7,787 bases of DNA from JBGSWC01 sp041752635 (GTDB lineage: Bacteria > Planctomycetota > Planctomycetia > Pirellulales > Lacipirellulaceae), in contig JBGSWC010000404.1 in assembly GCA_041752635.1 (NCBI GenBank), forward strand, positions 1 to 7,787, written 5' to 3'. Shown here one piece after another: positions 1 through 6,138 of the stretch (the first letter of the stretch is position 1; each line of letters opens with the position of its first letter). The translations under genes and the position numbers were made by a program. The notes under the pieces were generated by a model, which did no database searches, had not been told where the DNA came from, and saw nothing but the letters and a program-made list of their open reading frames with translations.

Positions 1-217
1 CATCGGTCAAATCCGAATCGTAAGCAGCAGTCGCTGAGGCAAGCATGGTATGGCCCTCCAAGTAAGAATGGTTGACTCCACCAATCCTACGCAACTCGCA
101 ATGACAAGGCTTGCATGCAATTCATAAACACCTACTAAGGCAAAAATGCAGCCACCGGTGGCAAACCTTTCGGCTTGCGACGCTTGCGCCGGTACAGTCA
201 CCTCGGTTCATGGCTTG

Positions 218-231
218 GGTGCAATTGCACC
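218..231. promoter_or_regulatory. 14-bp perfect palindrome, possible operator
   Basis: GGTGCAATTGCACC reads identically on both strands and sits 114 bp before the lipoprotein start codon. A 14-bp perfect palindrome is the size of a dimeric repressor site. It has no T-tract, so it is not a terminator. The role is inferred from symmetry and position only. Confidence 0.3.
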
Positions 232-272
232 GATGCTACCGTTGATGGCAATAACAGCTGTCGTAATAGTTA

Positions 273-300
273 TTGACGCGATCGGGCCGCTGCGGATAGA
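273..300 (+). promoter_or_regulatory. Weak candidate promoter for the lipoprotein gene
   Basis: TTGACG at 273-278 resembles a -35 box, and GATAGA at 295-300, 16 bp further on, matches the -10 consensus at only three of six positions. Its placement about 45 bp before the start codon is suitable. The match is poor and planctomycete promoters are not well defined, so this is only a possibility. Confidence 0.2.
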
Positions 301-344
301 GTTCTTGGCCCTTCGCTCGCCGCCTCCTGCCGAGAGTTAGATTC

Positions 345-740
345 ATGTCGTTTCGCACGTTATTATCGGTGGGCGGTTTGTTGCTTTTGGTGGCGGCCGT
401 CGGTTGTTCGTCGAGCGTCAAACGACCCAATTGGTTTAACCCAGGTCCCGCTGGATATCAGCAGTACCAGGCAACACAGGGAACCGACCCCTATCCACTG
501 CCTGACGTCGGACCACCCGTCGTCGGGGCGCGGCCCCGTGGATTCCAAAATCCGGTCCCCGAAGTCGAGCGATCTCGGCAATATCGCGATGGAGCGCGAG
601 TTTCCGCGCTGCCCCGCCCGGTCGCGCTGCCGCCGGTTAACGCCCAGATGGCACCCAGTTATTACGCTCCTGCGACGCCAACACCGGGTTATGTGGCACC
701 GGCGTATACGGCTCCGCCGGTCTATTCGCAGCCATACTAA
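345..740 (+). CDS. Small Pro/Tyr-rich lipoprotein
   Basis: A 131-residue predicted lipoprotein of unknown function. The N-terminus has a short charged start (Arg4), a hydrophobic core at about residues 5-19 and a lipobox-like AVGC, so Cys21 would be lipidated after signal peptidase II cleavage and anchor the protein in a membrane. The rest has no domain I recognise. It is rich in Pro, Gln and Arg, and from about residue 100 it becomes a low-complexity tail of Tyr, Pro, Ala and Thr, which is probably disordered. The ATG is preceded by GAGAG at 332-336, eight bases away, an acceptable ribosome binding site. It converges on the NIPSNAP gene with 54 bp between the stop codons and no clear terminator. 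The signal peptide and tail support a real gene. Function is unknown. Confidence 0.75.
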   Translation: MSFRTLLSVGGLLLLVAAVGCSSSVKRPNWFNPGPAGYQQYQATQGTDPYPLPDVGPPVVGARPRGFQNPVPEVERSRQYRDGARVSALPRPVALPPVNAQMAPSYYAPATPTPGYVAPAYTAPPVYSQPY

Positions 741-794
741 CGAGCAATTACAAGTTCGAAGCGCTAGCGAGTGAGTCCATCGCCTCATTCAAGC

Positions 795-1583
795 TCAAAG
801 CTCGGAATACGGCTTCGGCACCCAGTCGCTCTTGTGAATCTTACTGACGGTCCCCTGGTATTTTTCAACCGCTTTGAGTTGTTCCCAGGCCGGATCAGCG
901 AGGAAATTCTTCCAGCACTCGGCGCGTGTGTCGGCATCGTCGAAGACGGCCATGTATGTCAGGTTGGGAGTTTTGTCGCCGATGAGTGCCTGGCCCATGA
1001 ACACTGGGTTGATGCCTGCGTCAAGGAAAATCGGCACTTCGCCCGAGTTGAACATGTCGACTTTGAGTTCTCCGAGTCGCTCTGTAGGGCTCTCGTAGGT
1101 TCGCAGCTCAAACAGCCGTGGCTTGCCGTCGCGTTGTAGCTGAGGAACGGTGACCTTCGGCCAAACCGCAAACGAGCGAAGCAGCTCGCTGCTGATGCGT
1201 TTGACGATTGGCTTGTCGGCAGCGGTCGAAAGATAATCGGCCGCCACTTTCTGATACTCGGCATCGTCGGCCAACTTGGCCGACGACCCCGTCACTGCAT
1301 CGGCATCGGGGCCCGCGATGAGCAGCGCGACTTGAATGGGACTGTCCGCTTGCGAGTCGTCAAGTTCGGCTTGGTCGAAGGCCCCAATCGGCCCGAGCCC
1401 TTGTCGCTTAAGCGCGGGAATCAGGGCCTTGGAAAGATAATCGTCGAGCTTCGCTTCGGCTGCTTCGTCGACGAGTGTGTAGGTTCGCAGTTCGAGCACT
1501 TGTTGGGGCTCGGCGGCAAGCAGTGATGGTGACAAGAGGGTGCAGATTAACGCAAAAATCGTCGACGGCATGAAGTGACGCAT
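795..1583 (-). CDS. Secreted NIPSNAP family protein with two domains
   Basis: A 262-residue protein with two NIPSNAP (dimeric alpha/beta barrel-like) domains. The first begins at about residue 29 with LELRTYTL and runs to about 130; the second begins at about 157 with LFELRTYESPTE and ends with KSDWVPKPYSEL at the C-terminus. The conserved ELRTY opening occurs in both, typical of the tandem architecture common in planctomycetes. Residues 1-24 form a signal peptide ending LLAA before EPQQ, so export to the periplasm or paryphoplasm is likely. The biochemical role of bacterial NIPSNAP proteins is not settled. I chose the ATG at 1581-1583: an in-frame ATG at 1650-1652 would add 23 residues (with WRRWLHF) translated through a REP-like hairpin and would bury the signal peptide. 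An ATG four codons further in (1569-1571) is also possible. No strong Shine-Dalgarno sequence is visible. It lies 152 bp downstream of gnd on the same strand. Confidence 0.85.
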   Translation of the reverse strand: MRHFMPSTIFALICTLLSPSLLAAEPQQVLELRTYTLVDEAAEAKLDDYLSKALIPALKRQGLGPIGAFDQAELDDSQADSPIQVALLIAGPDADAVTGSSAKLADDAEYQKVAADYLSTAADKPIVKRISSELLRSFAVWPKVTVPQLQRDGKPRLFELRTYESPTERLGELKVDMFNSGEVPIFLDAGINPVFMGQALIGDKTPNLTYMAVFDDADTRAECWKNFLADPAWEQLKAVEKYQGTVSKIHKSDWVPKPYSEL

Positions 1584-1602
1584 GGTGGACTCGCGAGAGA
1601 TG

Positions 1603-1630
1603 AAATGTAGCCACCGTCGCCAGACGGTGG
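1603..1630 (+). repeat. REP-like element, copy 1: GTAG plus 8-bp hairpin
   Basis: GTAG at 1607-1610 is followed directly by a perfect 8-bp stem, CCACCGTC (1611-1618) and GACGGTGG (1623-1630), closed by the tetraloop GCCA. The same layout on the opposite strand at 1669-1696 shares the AATGTAG lead-in and the GCCA loop but has a different stem. A 5' GTAG next to a short hairpin is the hallmark of REP sequences mobilised by REP-associated HUH (Y1) transposases. It lies just 5' of the NIPSNAP start codon on the NIPSNAP strand. Confidence 0.65.
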
Positions 1631-1668
1631 ATGGGCTTAGGGCTGCAAACATTTTTTGGAAACGCAGT

Positions 1669-1696
1669 CTACGCTCTGGCGAGCGTAGCTACATTC
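1669..1696 (-). repeat. REP-like element, copy 2, inverted
   Basis: On the minus strand, AATGTAG is followed by an 8-bp stem, CTACGCTC and GAGCGTAG, closed by GCCA (hairpin 1688 down to 1669; GTAG is the complement of 1689-1692). Compared with copy 1, stem positions 2, 5 and 6 differ and in each case the pairing partner has changed too, so three base pairs covary. The two copies face each other across 38 bp, like a BIME. It begins about 40 bp after the gnd stop codon and could stabilise or end that transcript. There is no adjacent T-tract, so a classic intrinsic terminator is unlikely. Confidence 0.65.
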
Positions 1697-1735
1697 GACT
1701 CGGCGATTCTCGAGCTTACTTGATGAAGTTGACCT

Positions 1736-3178
1736 CTAACTCGGATCGCGTCGCTCGGCCAGCCAGTCGGTGTGGAACGTTCCTTCTTTGTCGACTCTCT
1801 GGTAAGTGTGGGCACCGAAGTAGTCGCGCTGGGCTTGCAATAGATTGGCCGGCAGCGTCGCCCGGCGGAAGCCGTCGTAGTAGGCGAGGGCCGTGCTAAA
1901 CGCGGGAGTAGGAATGCCGAGCAATGCGCCGGTCGCGACCACGTGCCGCCATGCATCTTGAGCCTTGTCAATCGCTTCTTGGAAATAGGGTGCGAGGAGC
2001 AGATTGTCGAGATTCGGCTGGGCATCGAATGCGTCCTTGATGCGGTCAAGAAACACAGCGCGGATAATGCAACCACCACGCCACAGCAGTGCACATTGCC
2101 CCAAGTCGAGCGGCCAATCGTGTTCGGCGGCGGCCGCCTTGAGTTGCACAAAGCCTTGGGCGTAGCTCACGATTTTCGACGCATAAAGGGCCTGGCGAAC
2201 CTGTTCGATAAATTGCTTTTTATCGCCATCGTAGCTGCCAGTTGGCCCTTTAAGTTGCCCACTTGACAATACCATCGACTCTATGAGAGCCGAAAGGCTG
2301 CGGGCATAGACTGCCTCGGTAACGAGCGTACTCGGCACGCCCAAGTCGAGGGCGAGTTGGCTCATCCATTTGCCGGTCCCCTTCGCACCGGCCCGGTCGA
2401 GCACTTTGTCGACCAAGAAATCGCCCGTGTCGGGGTCTTTGACACTGAAGATGTCGCGCGTGATTTCGATGAGGTAGCTGTCGAGTTCACCACGATTCCA
2501 CTCAGCGAATACTTCGTAAAGCTCGTCGTTATTTAGGCCAATGACATGCTTGAGCAGGAAATAGGCCTCGCAGATGAGTTGCATGTCGCCATATTCGATG
2601 CCGTTGTGGACCATTTTAACGTAGTGGCCGGCACCGCGCGGACCGACCCATTCGCAGCAAGGAATGTCGTCGTTCGGACCGACTTTGGCGGCGATCGCTT
2701 GGAAGATTTCTTTGACCTCGGGCCAAGCCGCTTCGCTGCCGCCCGGCATTAGGCTAGGGCCCTTGAGTGCGCCTTCCTCGCCCCCCGAAACACCGGTACC
2801 GACAAACAACAGCCCGGCTTCTTCGACCTCTTTGGTGCGTCGCTCGGTGTCGGCATAGAACGTGTTGCCGCCGTCAATGATGATGTCGCCCTCGTCGAGG
2901 AGTGGAGTAAGCTGCTTGATGACCGCGTCGACCGCCGGACCCGCTTTGATCATCAGCATCACCTTGCGCGGCCGCGACAAGCTGGCGACTAACTGCTCGG
3001 GCGAGTGGCAACCGACAAACTGCTTGCCAGCCGCGCGACCCGCGATGAATTCGTCGACCACGCTGGTCGTGCGATTATATACGGCCACCCTATAACCGCG
3101 GCTCTCGACATTGAGCGCCAGGTTTTCGCCCATCACAGCGAGGCCAATCAGTCCAAAGTCGCAAAGTTCGCTTGCCAT
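1736..3178 (-). CDS. gnd: 6-phosphogluconate dehydrogenase, decarboxylating
   Basis: A 480-residue cytoplasmic enzyme of the oxidative pentose phosphate pathway, converting 6-phosphogluconate and NADP+ to ribulose 5-phosphate, CO2 and NADPH. The length fits the long homodimeric family (about 470-480). The N-terminal Rossmann fold has the dinucleotide motif GLIGLAVMG at 9-17 and NRT at 35-37, whose Arg36 matches the NADP-phosphate contact. The substrate loop SGGEEGA is at 131-137. The catalytic block KMVHNGIEYGDMQ starts at Lys188, and Glu195 is the partner acid, with the same seven-residue spacing as Lys183/Glu190 of the sheep enzyme. The C-terminal tail RDYFGAHTY supplies Arg451 and His457, which reach the neighbouring subunit's active site. 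All key residues are present. The start is the only plausible one; a weak GGGA lies about eight bases upstream. It is divergent from the sugar kinase at 3442, and a REP-like pair follows its stop. Confidence 0.97.
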   Translation of the reverse strand: MASELCDFGLIGLAVMGENLALNVESRGYRVAVYNRTTSVVDEFIAGRAAGKQFVGCHSPEQLVASLSRPRKVMLMIKAGPAVDAVIKQLTPLLDEGDIIIDGGNTFYADTERRTKEVEEAGLLFVGTGVSGGEEGALKGPSLMPGGSEAAWPEVKEIFQAIAAKVGPNDDIPCCEWVGPRGAGHYVKMVHNGIEYGDMQLICEAYFLLKHVIGLNNDELYEVFAEWNRGELDSYLIEITRDIFSVKDPDTGDFLVDKVLDRAGAKGTGKWMSQLALDLGVPSTLVTEAVYARSLSALIESMVLSSGQLKGPTGSYDGDKKQFIEQVRQALYASKIVSYAQGFVQLKAAAAEHDWPLDLGQCALLWRGGCIIRAVFLDRIKDAFDAQPNLDNLLLAPYFQEAIDKAQDAWRHVVATGALLGIPTPAFSTALAYYDGFRRATLPANLLQAQRDYFGAHTYQRVDKEGTFHTDWLAERRDPS

Positions 3179-3441
3179 CGTGTTCCCGAACGAGAGTTAC
3201 CGAGTGATTTTGTCAGCCCGTTTTTATCGACTACTAGCCACGTTTGGTCAATGCGGCGGGATGCGAGCGGCGGCAAGCAAGCGGAGAGCATGCGGCCACC
3301 ACTTGGGGAACACAGCTTCATCGAGATAGCGAGTTTTATCCCTGCCCCCTTGCTCTCAACTCCCGACGATTCGCAAACTAGCCTTCGCCCGCAGGCCCGA
3401 TTAAACTGTCCGACTCGCAACAGAACTGGAGACACCTTCCC
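3179..3441. promoter_or_regulatory. Divergent intergenic region between gnd and the sugar kinase
   Basis: These 263 bp separate two genes that start outward in opposite directions, so both promoters must lie here or depend on read-through from elsewhere. I scanned both strands for sigma-70-like boxes and found no convincing pair: TTGTCA at 3210-3215 has no good partner at 16-18 bp. No gene and no strong inverted repeat is visible. On the kinase side GGAGA at 3428-3432 is a good ribosome binding site. Confidence 0.5.
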
Positions 3442-4530
3442 ATGGCCACTCTTTCAATTCCGCCCAGCCGCGGTTCGCTCGATTTTCTCTCGCTTGGCGC
3501 GGTCGTCCATCGACTCGATCCGGGGACGATTCCGTTTCGGCGCGCTTCGTCGTTCGATATTCACGTTTCGGGAGGCGAATACAATGTCGCCGCCAATCTC
3601 GCCAGTTGTTTTGGACAAGCGACCGGCATCGCGACCGCCATGGTCGATAACGGCATCGGCGAGCTTGTGCAAACCAGTATTCGCGGTATGGGCGTTCGTC
3701 CATTTTATAAGCACTTTACCCACGACGGTGTTCGTGGTCCCAACATCGCCACTGTCTACAGCGACCGCGGCCACGGCTCGCGCGCACCGGTGGTGTTTTA
3801 CAACCGGGCCAACGAAGCCGGAGCCATGCTCCAACCGGGCGATTTTGACTGGAAGTCGATCATCGGCGAAAATGGAGTCCGCTGGTTTCACAGCGGCGGC
3901 ATCTTTGCCGCACTTTCAGACACGACAGCCGAACTCATTATTGAAGCGATGCAGGCCGCCAAAGCGGCCGGTGCCGTCACATCTTTCGACCTGAACTATC
4001 GTGCAAAATTGTGGGCCACCCTCGGTGGCGATGACAAAGGTCGCGACACGATGCGTCGCATCGTCGAACATGTCGATGTGCTCATAGGCAACGAAGAAGA
4101 CATCCAAAAGGGACTCGGCATCGCCGGACCAAAGGTCGATACACCGACGAGCAAGCTCGACCCAAAAGTCTTTTTCGGTGTGATCGGGCAAGTCCGCGAA
4201 CAATTTCCCGGCATCAAAGCAGTCGCCACCACACTTCGCGAAGTCCACTCGACCAATCGTCACGGCTGGGGGGCCGTTCTCTGGATCGACGGCCAAGAAC
4301 TCGTCAGCCCCACCGCCCAACTCGACGTACTCGATCGCATCGGCGGCGGCGACGGCTTCGCCTCGGGACTGATCTTCGGCTTGCTCGACGGCCGCGAACC
4401 AAACGACGCATTGCGGCTGGGCTGGGCCCACGGCGCATTGCTGACGACTTTTCCGGGCGATGTCTCGATGGCAACGCTGCCCGAAGTCGAAGCCCTCGCC
4501 GAAGGCGGCACCGCCCGCGTACAGCGATAG
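3442..4530 (+). CDS. PfkB family carbohydrate kinase, 2-keto-3-deoxygluconate kinase-like
   Basis: A 362-residue cytoplasmic ribokinase/PfkB-fold sugar kinase. The N-terminal family signature SGGEYNVAANLA is at 43-54, FDLNYRAKLW at 182-191 resembles the FDxNYRxxLW of 2-keto-3-deoxygluconate kinases, and DRIGGGDGFASG at 298-309 is the C-terminal PfkB signature, with Asp304 as the expected catalytic base and 301-303 the anion hole. If the KDG kinase reading is right, it phosphorylates 2-keto-3-deoxygluconate with ATP to KDPG, an Entner-Doudoroff intermediate. Fructokinase or another sugar-acid kinase remains possible because substrate specificity in PfkB proteins is hard to read from motifs. 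It is slightly longer than typical KDG kinases (about 310-345). GGAGA lies nine bases before the ATG. The divergent gnd also handles a phosphorylated sugar acid. A gene for KDPG aldolase is not in the window. Confidence 0.88.
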   Translation: MATLSIPPSRGSLDFLSLGAVVHRLDPGTIPFRRASSFDIHVSGGEYNVAANLASCFGQATGIATAMVDNGIGELVQTSIRGMGVRPFYKHFTHDGVRGPNIATVYSDRGHGSRAPVVFYNRANEAGAMLQPGDFDWKSIIGENGVRWFHSGGIFAALSDTTAELIIEAMQAAKAAGAVTSFDLNYRAKLWATLGGDDKGRDTMRRIVEHVDVLIGNEEDIQKGLGIAGPKVDTPTSKLDPKVFFGVIGQVREQFPGIKAVATTLREVHSTNRHGWGAVLWIDGQELVSPTAQLDVLDRIGGGDGFASGLIFGLLDGREPNDALRLGWAHGALLTTFPGDVSMATLPEVEALAEGGTARVQR

Positions 4531-4590
4531 ACGAACATCGTCTTCCCGGAGCGTGTCATTTGGTGTAGCATTCGGGTGCAAAAAGATTAT

Positions 4591-4664
4591 CGGGCCGTAG
4601 CGCAGTTTGGTAGCGCGTTTGACTGGGGGTCAAAAGGTCGCAGGTTCGAATCCTGTCGGCCCGA
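4591..4664 (+). tRNA. tRNA-Pro, anticodon GGG
   Basis: A complete 74-nt cloverleaf. The acceptor stem pairs CGGGCCG (4591-4597) with CGGCCCG (4657-4663), with discriminator A at 4664. The D stem is GCGC (4600-4603) with GCGC (4613-4616). The anticodon stem TTTGA/TCAAA encloses the loop CTGGGGG (4623-4629), giving anticodon GGG at 4625-4627, which reads proline CCC and CCU. The T arm is GCAGG-TTCGAAT-CCTGT (4640-4656) with one G-T pair. The 3' CCA is not encoded. All arms pair, so the gene appears functional even though an integrase gene follows 109 bp downstream. tRNA genes are favoured targets of tyrosine integrases. Confidence 0.96.
4640..4664 (+). other. Predicted attachment site (attL) in the tRNA-Pro 3' end
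   Basis: The T arm and 3' acceptor strand of tRNA-Pro form the junction between chromosome and the integrase-bearing DNA. Elements that use tRNA genes usually carry a copy of this 3' segment, which restores the tRNA on integration, and leave a matching direct repeat at the far end. I see no second copy of this segment within the window, so the other end must lie beyond 7787. The exact crossover and core length cannot be fixed from one end. Confidence 0.55.
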
Positions 4665-4665
4665 T

Positions 4666-4675
4666 TTTACGTAAA
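4666..4675. repeat. Palindrome just after the tRNA
   Basis: TTTACGTAAA is a perfect 10-bp palindrome starting one base after the tRNA discriminator base. Position at the att junction suggests an integrase or accessory-protein contact, but a 10-bp palindrome may also be chance. Confidence 0.3.
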
Positions 4676-4735
4676 TCCTTAGGCGTTCGTGACTTAGCGA
4701 TTCCTGCCATCGGTCGGCAGAGCTGCCTGGGCGTG

Positions 4736-4760
4736 ACAATTGTGAGGTATTTGTACCTCA
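4736..4760 (+). promoter_or_regulatory. Adjacent palindromes in the integrase leader
   Basis: ACAATTGT (4736-4743) is a perfect 8-bp palindrome that runs into a 7-bp inverted repeat, TGAGGTA (4743-4749) and TACCTCA (4754-4760), with the loop TTTG. The second ends one base before the GAAAGG ribosome binding site of integrase. It could be a repressor operator on the int promoter, a leader hairpin beside the ribosome site, or an integrase arm site. No good -35/-10 pair could be picked. Confidence 0.4.
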
Positions 4761-4773
4761 GAAAGGTTGCACC

Positions 4774-6018
4774 ATGGCTCGCAAGGCCGGAATCCCCGCG
4801 TATTCGCTCCACAAACGGAGCGGGCAAGCGATCGTTCAAGTCAAACTGACCCCCGACGCCCCCAAGCGCACCGGGCTCTATCTGGGGCCTCACGGCAGCG
4901 ACGAGAGTCGCGACAATTACGCCCGGGTGATCGCTGATCTGCTCGCTGGCCGCCCCGTCACGCCCCCCGATCGCGTCGGTGCCCCCCAAGTCGTCTCGAC
5001 TCGTTTCTTGACGCAGGTCGACGGCCTGGTGGCTCGGTTCATGCAACACGCCCAAGGGTACTATCGCAAGGGGGATCGGGTAACGAGCGAAGTCGCCGGC
5101 TTTCGCTGCGCGACGCAGTATCTGCTCGCGAATCATGCCGAGCTGCGGGCCGACGATTTTGGCGTGGGCGACCTGAAAGCGATCAGGCAGTCGATGATCG
5201 ACGCCGGGCTGACTCGCGGCGTCGTCAACCAGTACGTCGGCCGCATCGTGAGAATCTTTCGCTGGGGAGCCTCTGAGGAGCTGCTGTCGCCGGCGACGTG
5301 GTCGGCACTGCGAACGCTCGCGGGATTACAGGCCGGGCGAACCACTGCGCCGCAACCCGACCCGGTGCTGCCGGTCGACGACTTGATTATCGACGCGACG
5401 CTTCGCGCGTTGCCCGAGGTCGTGGCGGCGATGGTGAAGCTGCAACGGGCCACCGGGATGCGACCGAACGAAGTTTGCTCGATCCGCCCTTGCGACGTCG
5501 ATCGCTCGGGCAACGTCTGGCAGTACGTGCCGCACGAACACAAAACCCAACACCATGGCAAACGCCGCGTGGTGCTGATCGGCCCCCGCGGCCAGGACAT
5601 TCTACGGCCGTTTCTGTTGCGGCCGGCAGAGCAGTATTGTTTCCAGCCGAAGCGTCACGTGCCGGTGCCGATCGAGCGGAAGCGGTATCGCATCGACAGC
5701 TATCGCCAAGCGATCGAGCGAGCGTGCGACGAAGTGTTCCCGCCAGCGGGCAAGCTGGCGCGTCACGACGGCGAATCGATGCGGGGTTGGGTGCGTCGCT
5801 TGCAAGCGGCGGGGCTCGGCCCGCAGCTCGCTGTCTGGCAGAAACAGCATCGCTGGTCGCCCAACCGCTTGCGGCATTCGTTCGCGACAAAGGCGCGAAG
5901 TCAGTACGGTCTCGAAGCGGCGCAAGTGCTGCTGGGGCACTCGCGGGCGGATATCACCGAAGTGTACGCCGAACGTGACGTGGCTCGAGGCGTGGCTGCG
6001 ATTGAACAGATTGGTTAG
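4774..6018 (+). CDS. int: Tyrosine recombinase/integrase (tRNA-targeting)
   Basis: A 414-residue site-specific recombinase that would catalyse integration and excision of the element at tRNA-Pro through a 3'-phosphotyrosine intermediate. The N-terminal about 60 residues (LHKRSGQAIVQVKL, then TGLYLGPHGSDESRDNYARVIADLLAG) resemble an arm-binding domain, residues about 80-185 the core-binding helical domain, and about 200-414 the catalytic domain. Visible catalytic positions are Arg230 in ATGMRPNEV, Lys257 in EHKTQHHGKRR, Arg367 and His368 in NRLRHSFAT, His389 in LLGHS, and the nucleophile Tyr398 in EVYAERD. The first His of the usual HxxR box is Asn364 here, which I recall as usual in planctomycete integrases. 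GAAAGG (4761-4766) lies seven bases before the ATG. It is on the tRNA's strand and starts 109 bp after it. Confidence 0.93.
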   Translation: MARKAGIPAYSLHKRSGQAIVQVKLTPDAPKRTGLYLGPHGSDESRDNYARVIADLLAGRPVTPPDRVGAPQVVSTRFLTQVDGLVARFMQHAQGYYRKGDRVTSEVAGFRCATQYLLANHAELRADDFGVGDLKAIRQSMIDAGLTRGVVNQYVGRIVRIFRWGASEELLSPATWSALRTLAGLQAGRTTAPQPDPVLPVDDLIIDATLRALPEVVAAMVKLQRATGMRPNEVCSIRPCDVDRSGNVWQYVPHEHKTQHHGKRRVVLIGPRGQDILRPFLLRPAEQYCFQPKRHVPVPIERKRYRIDSYRQAIERACDEVFPPAGKLARHDGESMRGWVRRLQAAGLGPQLAVWQKQHRWSPNRLRHSFATKARSQYGLEAAQVLLGHSRADITEVYAERDVARGVAAIEQIG

Positions 6019-6056
6019 AATTTAGACTCTGCCGGGTCGCGGTTCGCTACCGCACA

Positions 6057-6111
6057 GACCGGCCGACGCGCGGCGAATTTCTGCAACCTTTCGCGTAGCC
6101 GTCGGCCGGTC
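6057..6111 (+). promoter_or_regulatory. 12-bp stem-loop between integrase and the next gene, with an anti-leader sequence in its loop
   Basis: GACCGGCCGACG (6057-6068) pairs perfectly with CGTCGGCCGGTC (6100-6111). The 31-nt interior contains GCAACCTTTC (6083-6092), the exact reverse complement of GAAAGGTTGC at 6125-6134, which holds the ribosome binding site of the gene at 6139. As RNA, the loop-to-downstream pairing together with the stem gives an H-type pseudoknot that would hide that site. No T-tract follows the stem, so it is not a standard terminator. As DNA it could be a protein-binding site. A smaller stem, GCGGT/ACCGC, lies just upstream at 6039-6053. Confidence 0.55.
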
Positions 6112-6124
6112 ACCTGGCTTTGAT

Positions 6125-6134
6125 GAAAGGTTGC
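6125..6134 (+). promoter_or_regulatory. Leader 10-mer with ribosome binding site, shared with integrase
   Basis: GAAAGGTTGC occurs here, four bases before the ATG at 6139, and identically at 4761-4770 before the integrase ATG at 4774. The GAAAGG part is a good ribosome binding site for both. The putative initiator gene has GAAAGG at 7109-7114 but a different continuation. The inverted copy at 6083-6092 lies in the loop of the 12-bp stem. Confidence 0.6.
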
Positions 6135-6138
6135 TACG

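Larger units (their letters stand above)
1..344. other. Non-coding stretch with palindromes, upstream of the lipoprotein gene
   Basis: I find no convincing gene here. Two 64-codon open frames (7-201 on the minus strand, 146-340 on the plus strand) have no recognisable domain, no ribosome binding site and overlap each other. Three perfect palindromes stand out: TTGCATGCAA at 111-120, GCCACCGGTGGC at 151-162 and GGTGCAATTGCACC at 218-231. A 7-bp inverted repeat, CAATAAC (249-255) with GTTATTG (269-275), lies closer to the gene. They may be operators or RNA structures for the gene at 345. The window opens with CAT, which would be an ATG on the minus strand, so a leftward gene could begin exactly at the edge, but nothing more can be said. 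Confidence 0.6.

Noticed and set aside
1584..1652. Upstream start for the NIPSNAP gene at 1650-1652
   Set aside because: The extra 23 residues are translated through a REP-like hairpin and would displace the signal peptide from the N-terminus.
1669..1735. Intrinsic terminator of gnd formed by the second hairpin
   Set aside because: On the minus strand the hairpin is followed by ACTGCGTTTCC with no T run; the GTAG layout fits a REP element better.
3005..3994. 329-codon plus-strand frame across the gnd start and the kinase
   Set aside because: It overlaps two genes with clear families in other frames, has Pro/Ser/Arg-rich composition and no domain.
4529..4548. Terminator after the sugar kinase (AGACG/CGTCT hairpin)
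   Set aside because: The stem has only five pairs and no following T-tract.
4560..4590. tRNA promoter with TTGGTG and GATTAT
   Set aside because: GATTAT abuts the first tRNA base, leaving no room for a start site, and the spacing to TTGGTG is wrong.
4607..4849. 80-codon plus-strand frame starting inside the tRNA
   Set aside because: Its start (VAGSNPVGPI) is the translation of the tRNA T arm and acceptor strand, and it then overlaps the integrase start in another frame.
5298..5978. 226-codon plus-strand frame within integrase
   Set aside because: Arg/Ala-rich frame-shifted shadow of the integrase, which has all motifs in its own frame.
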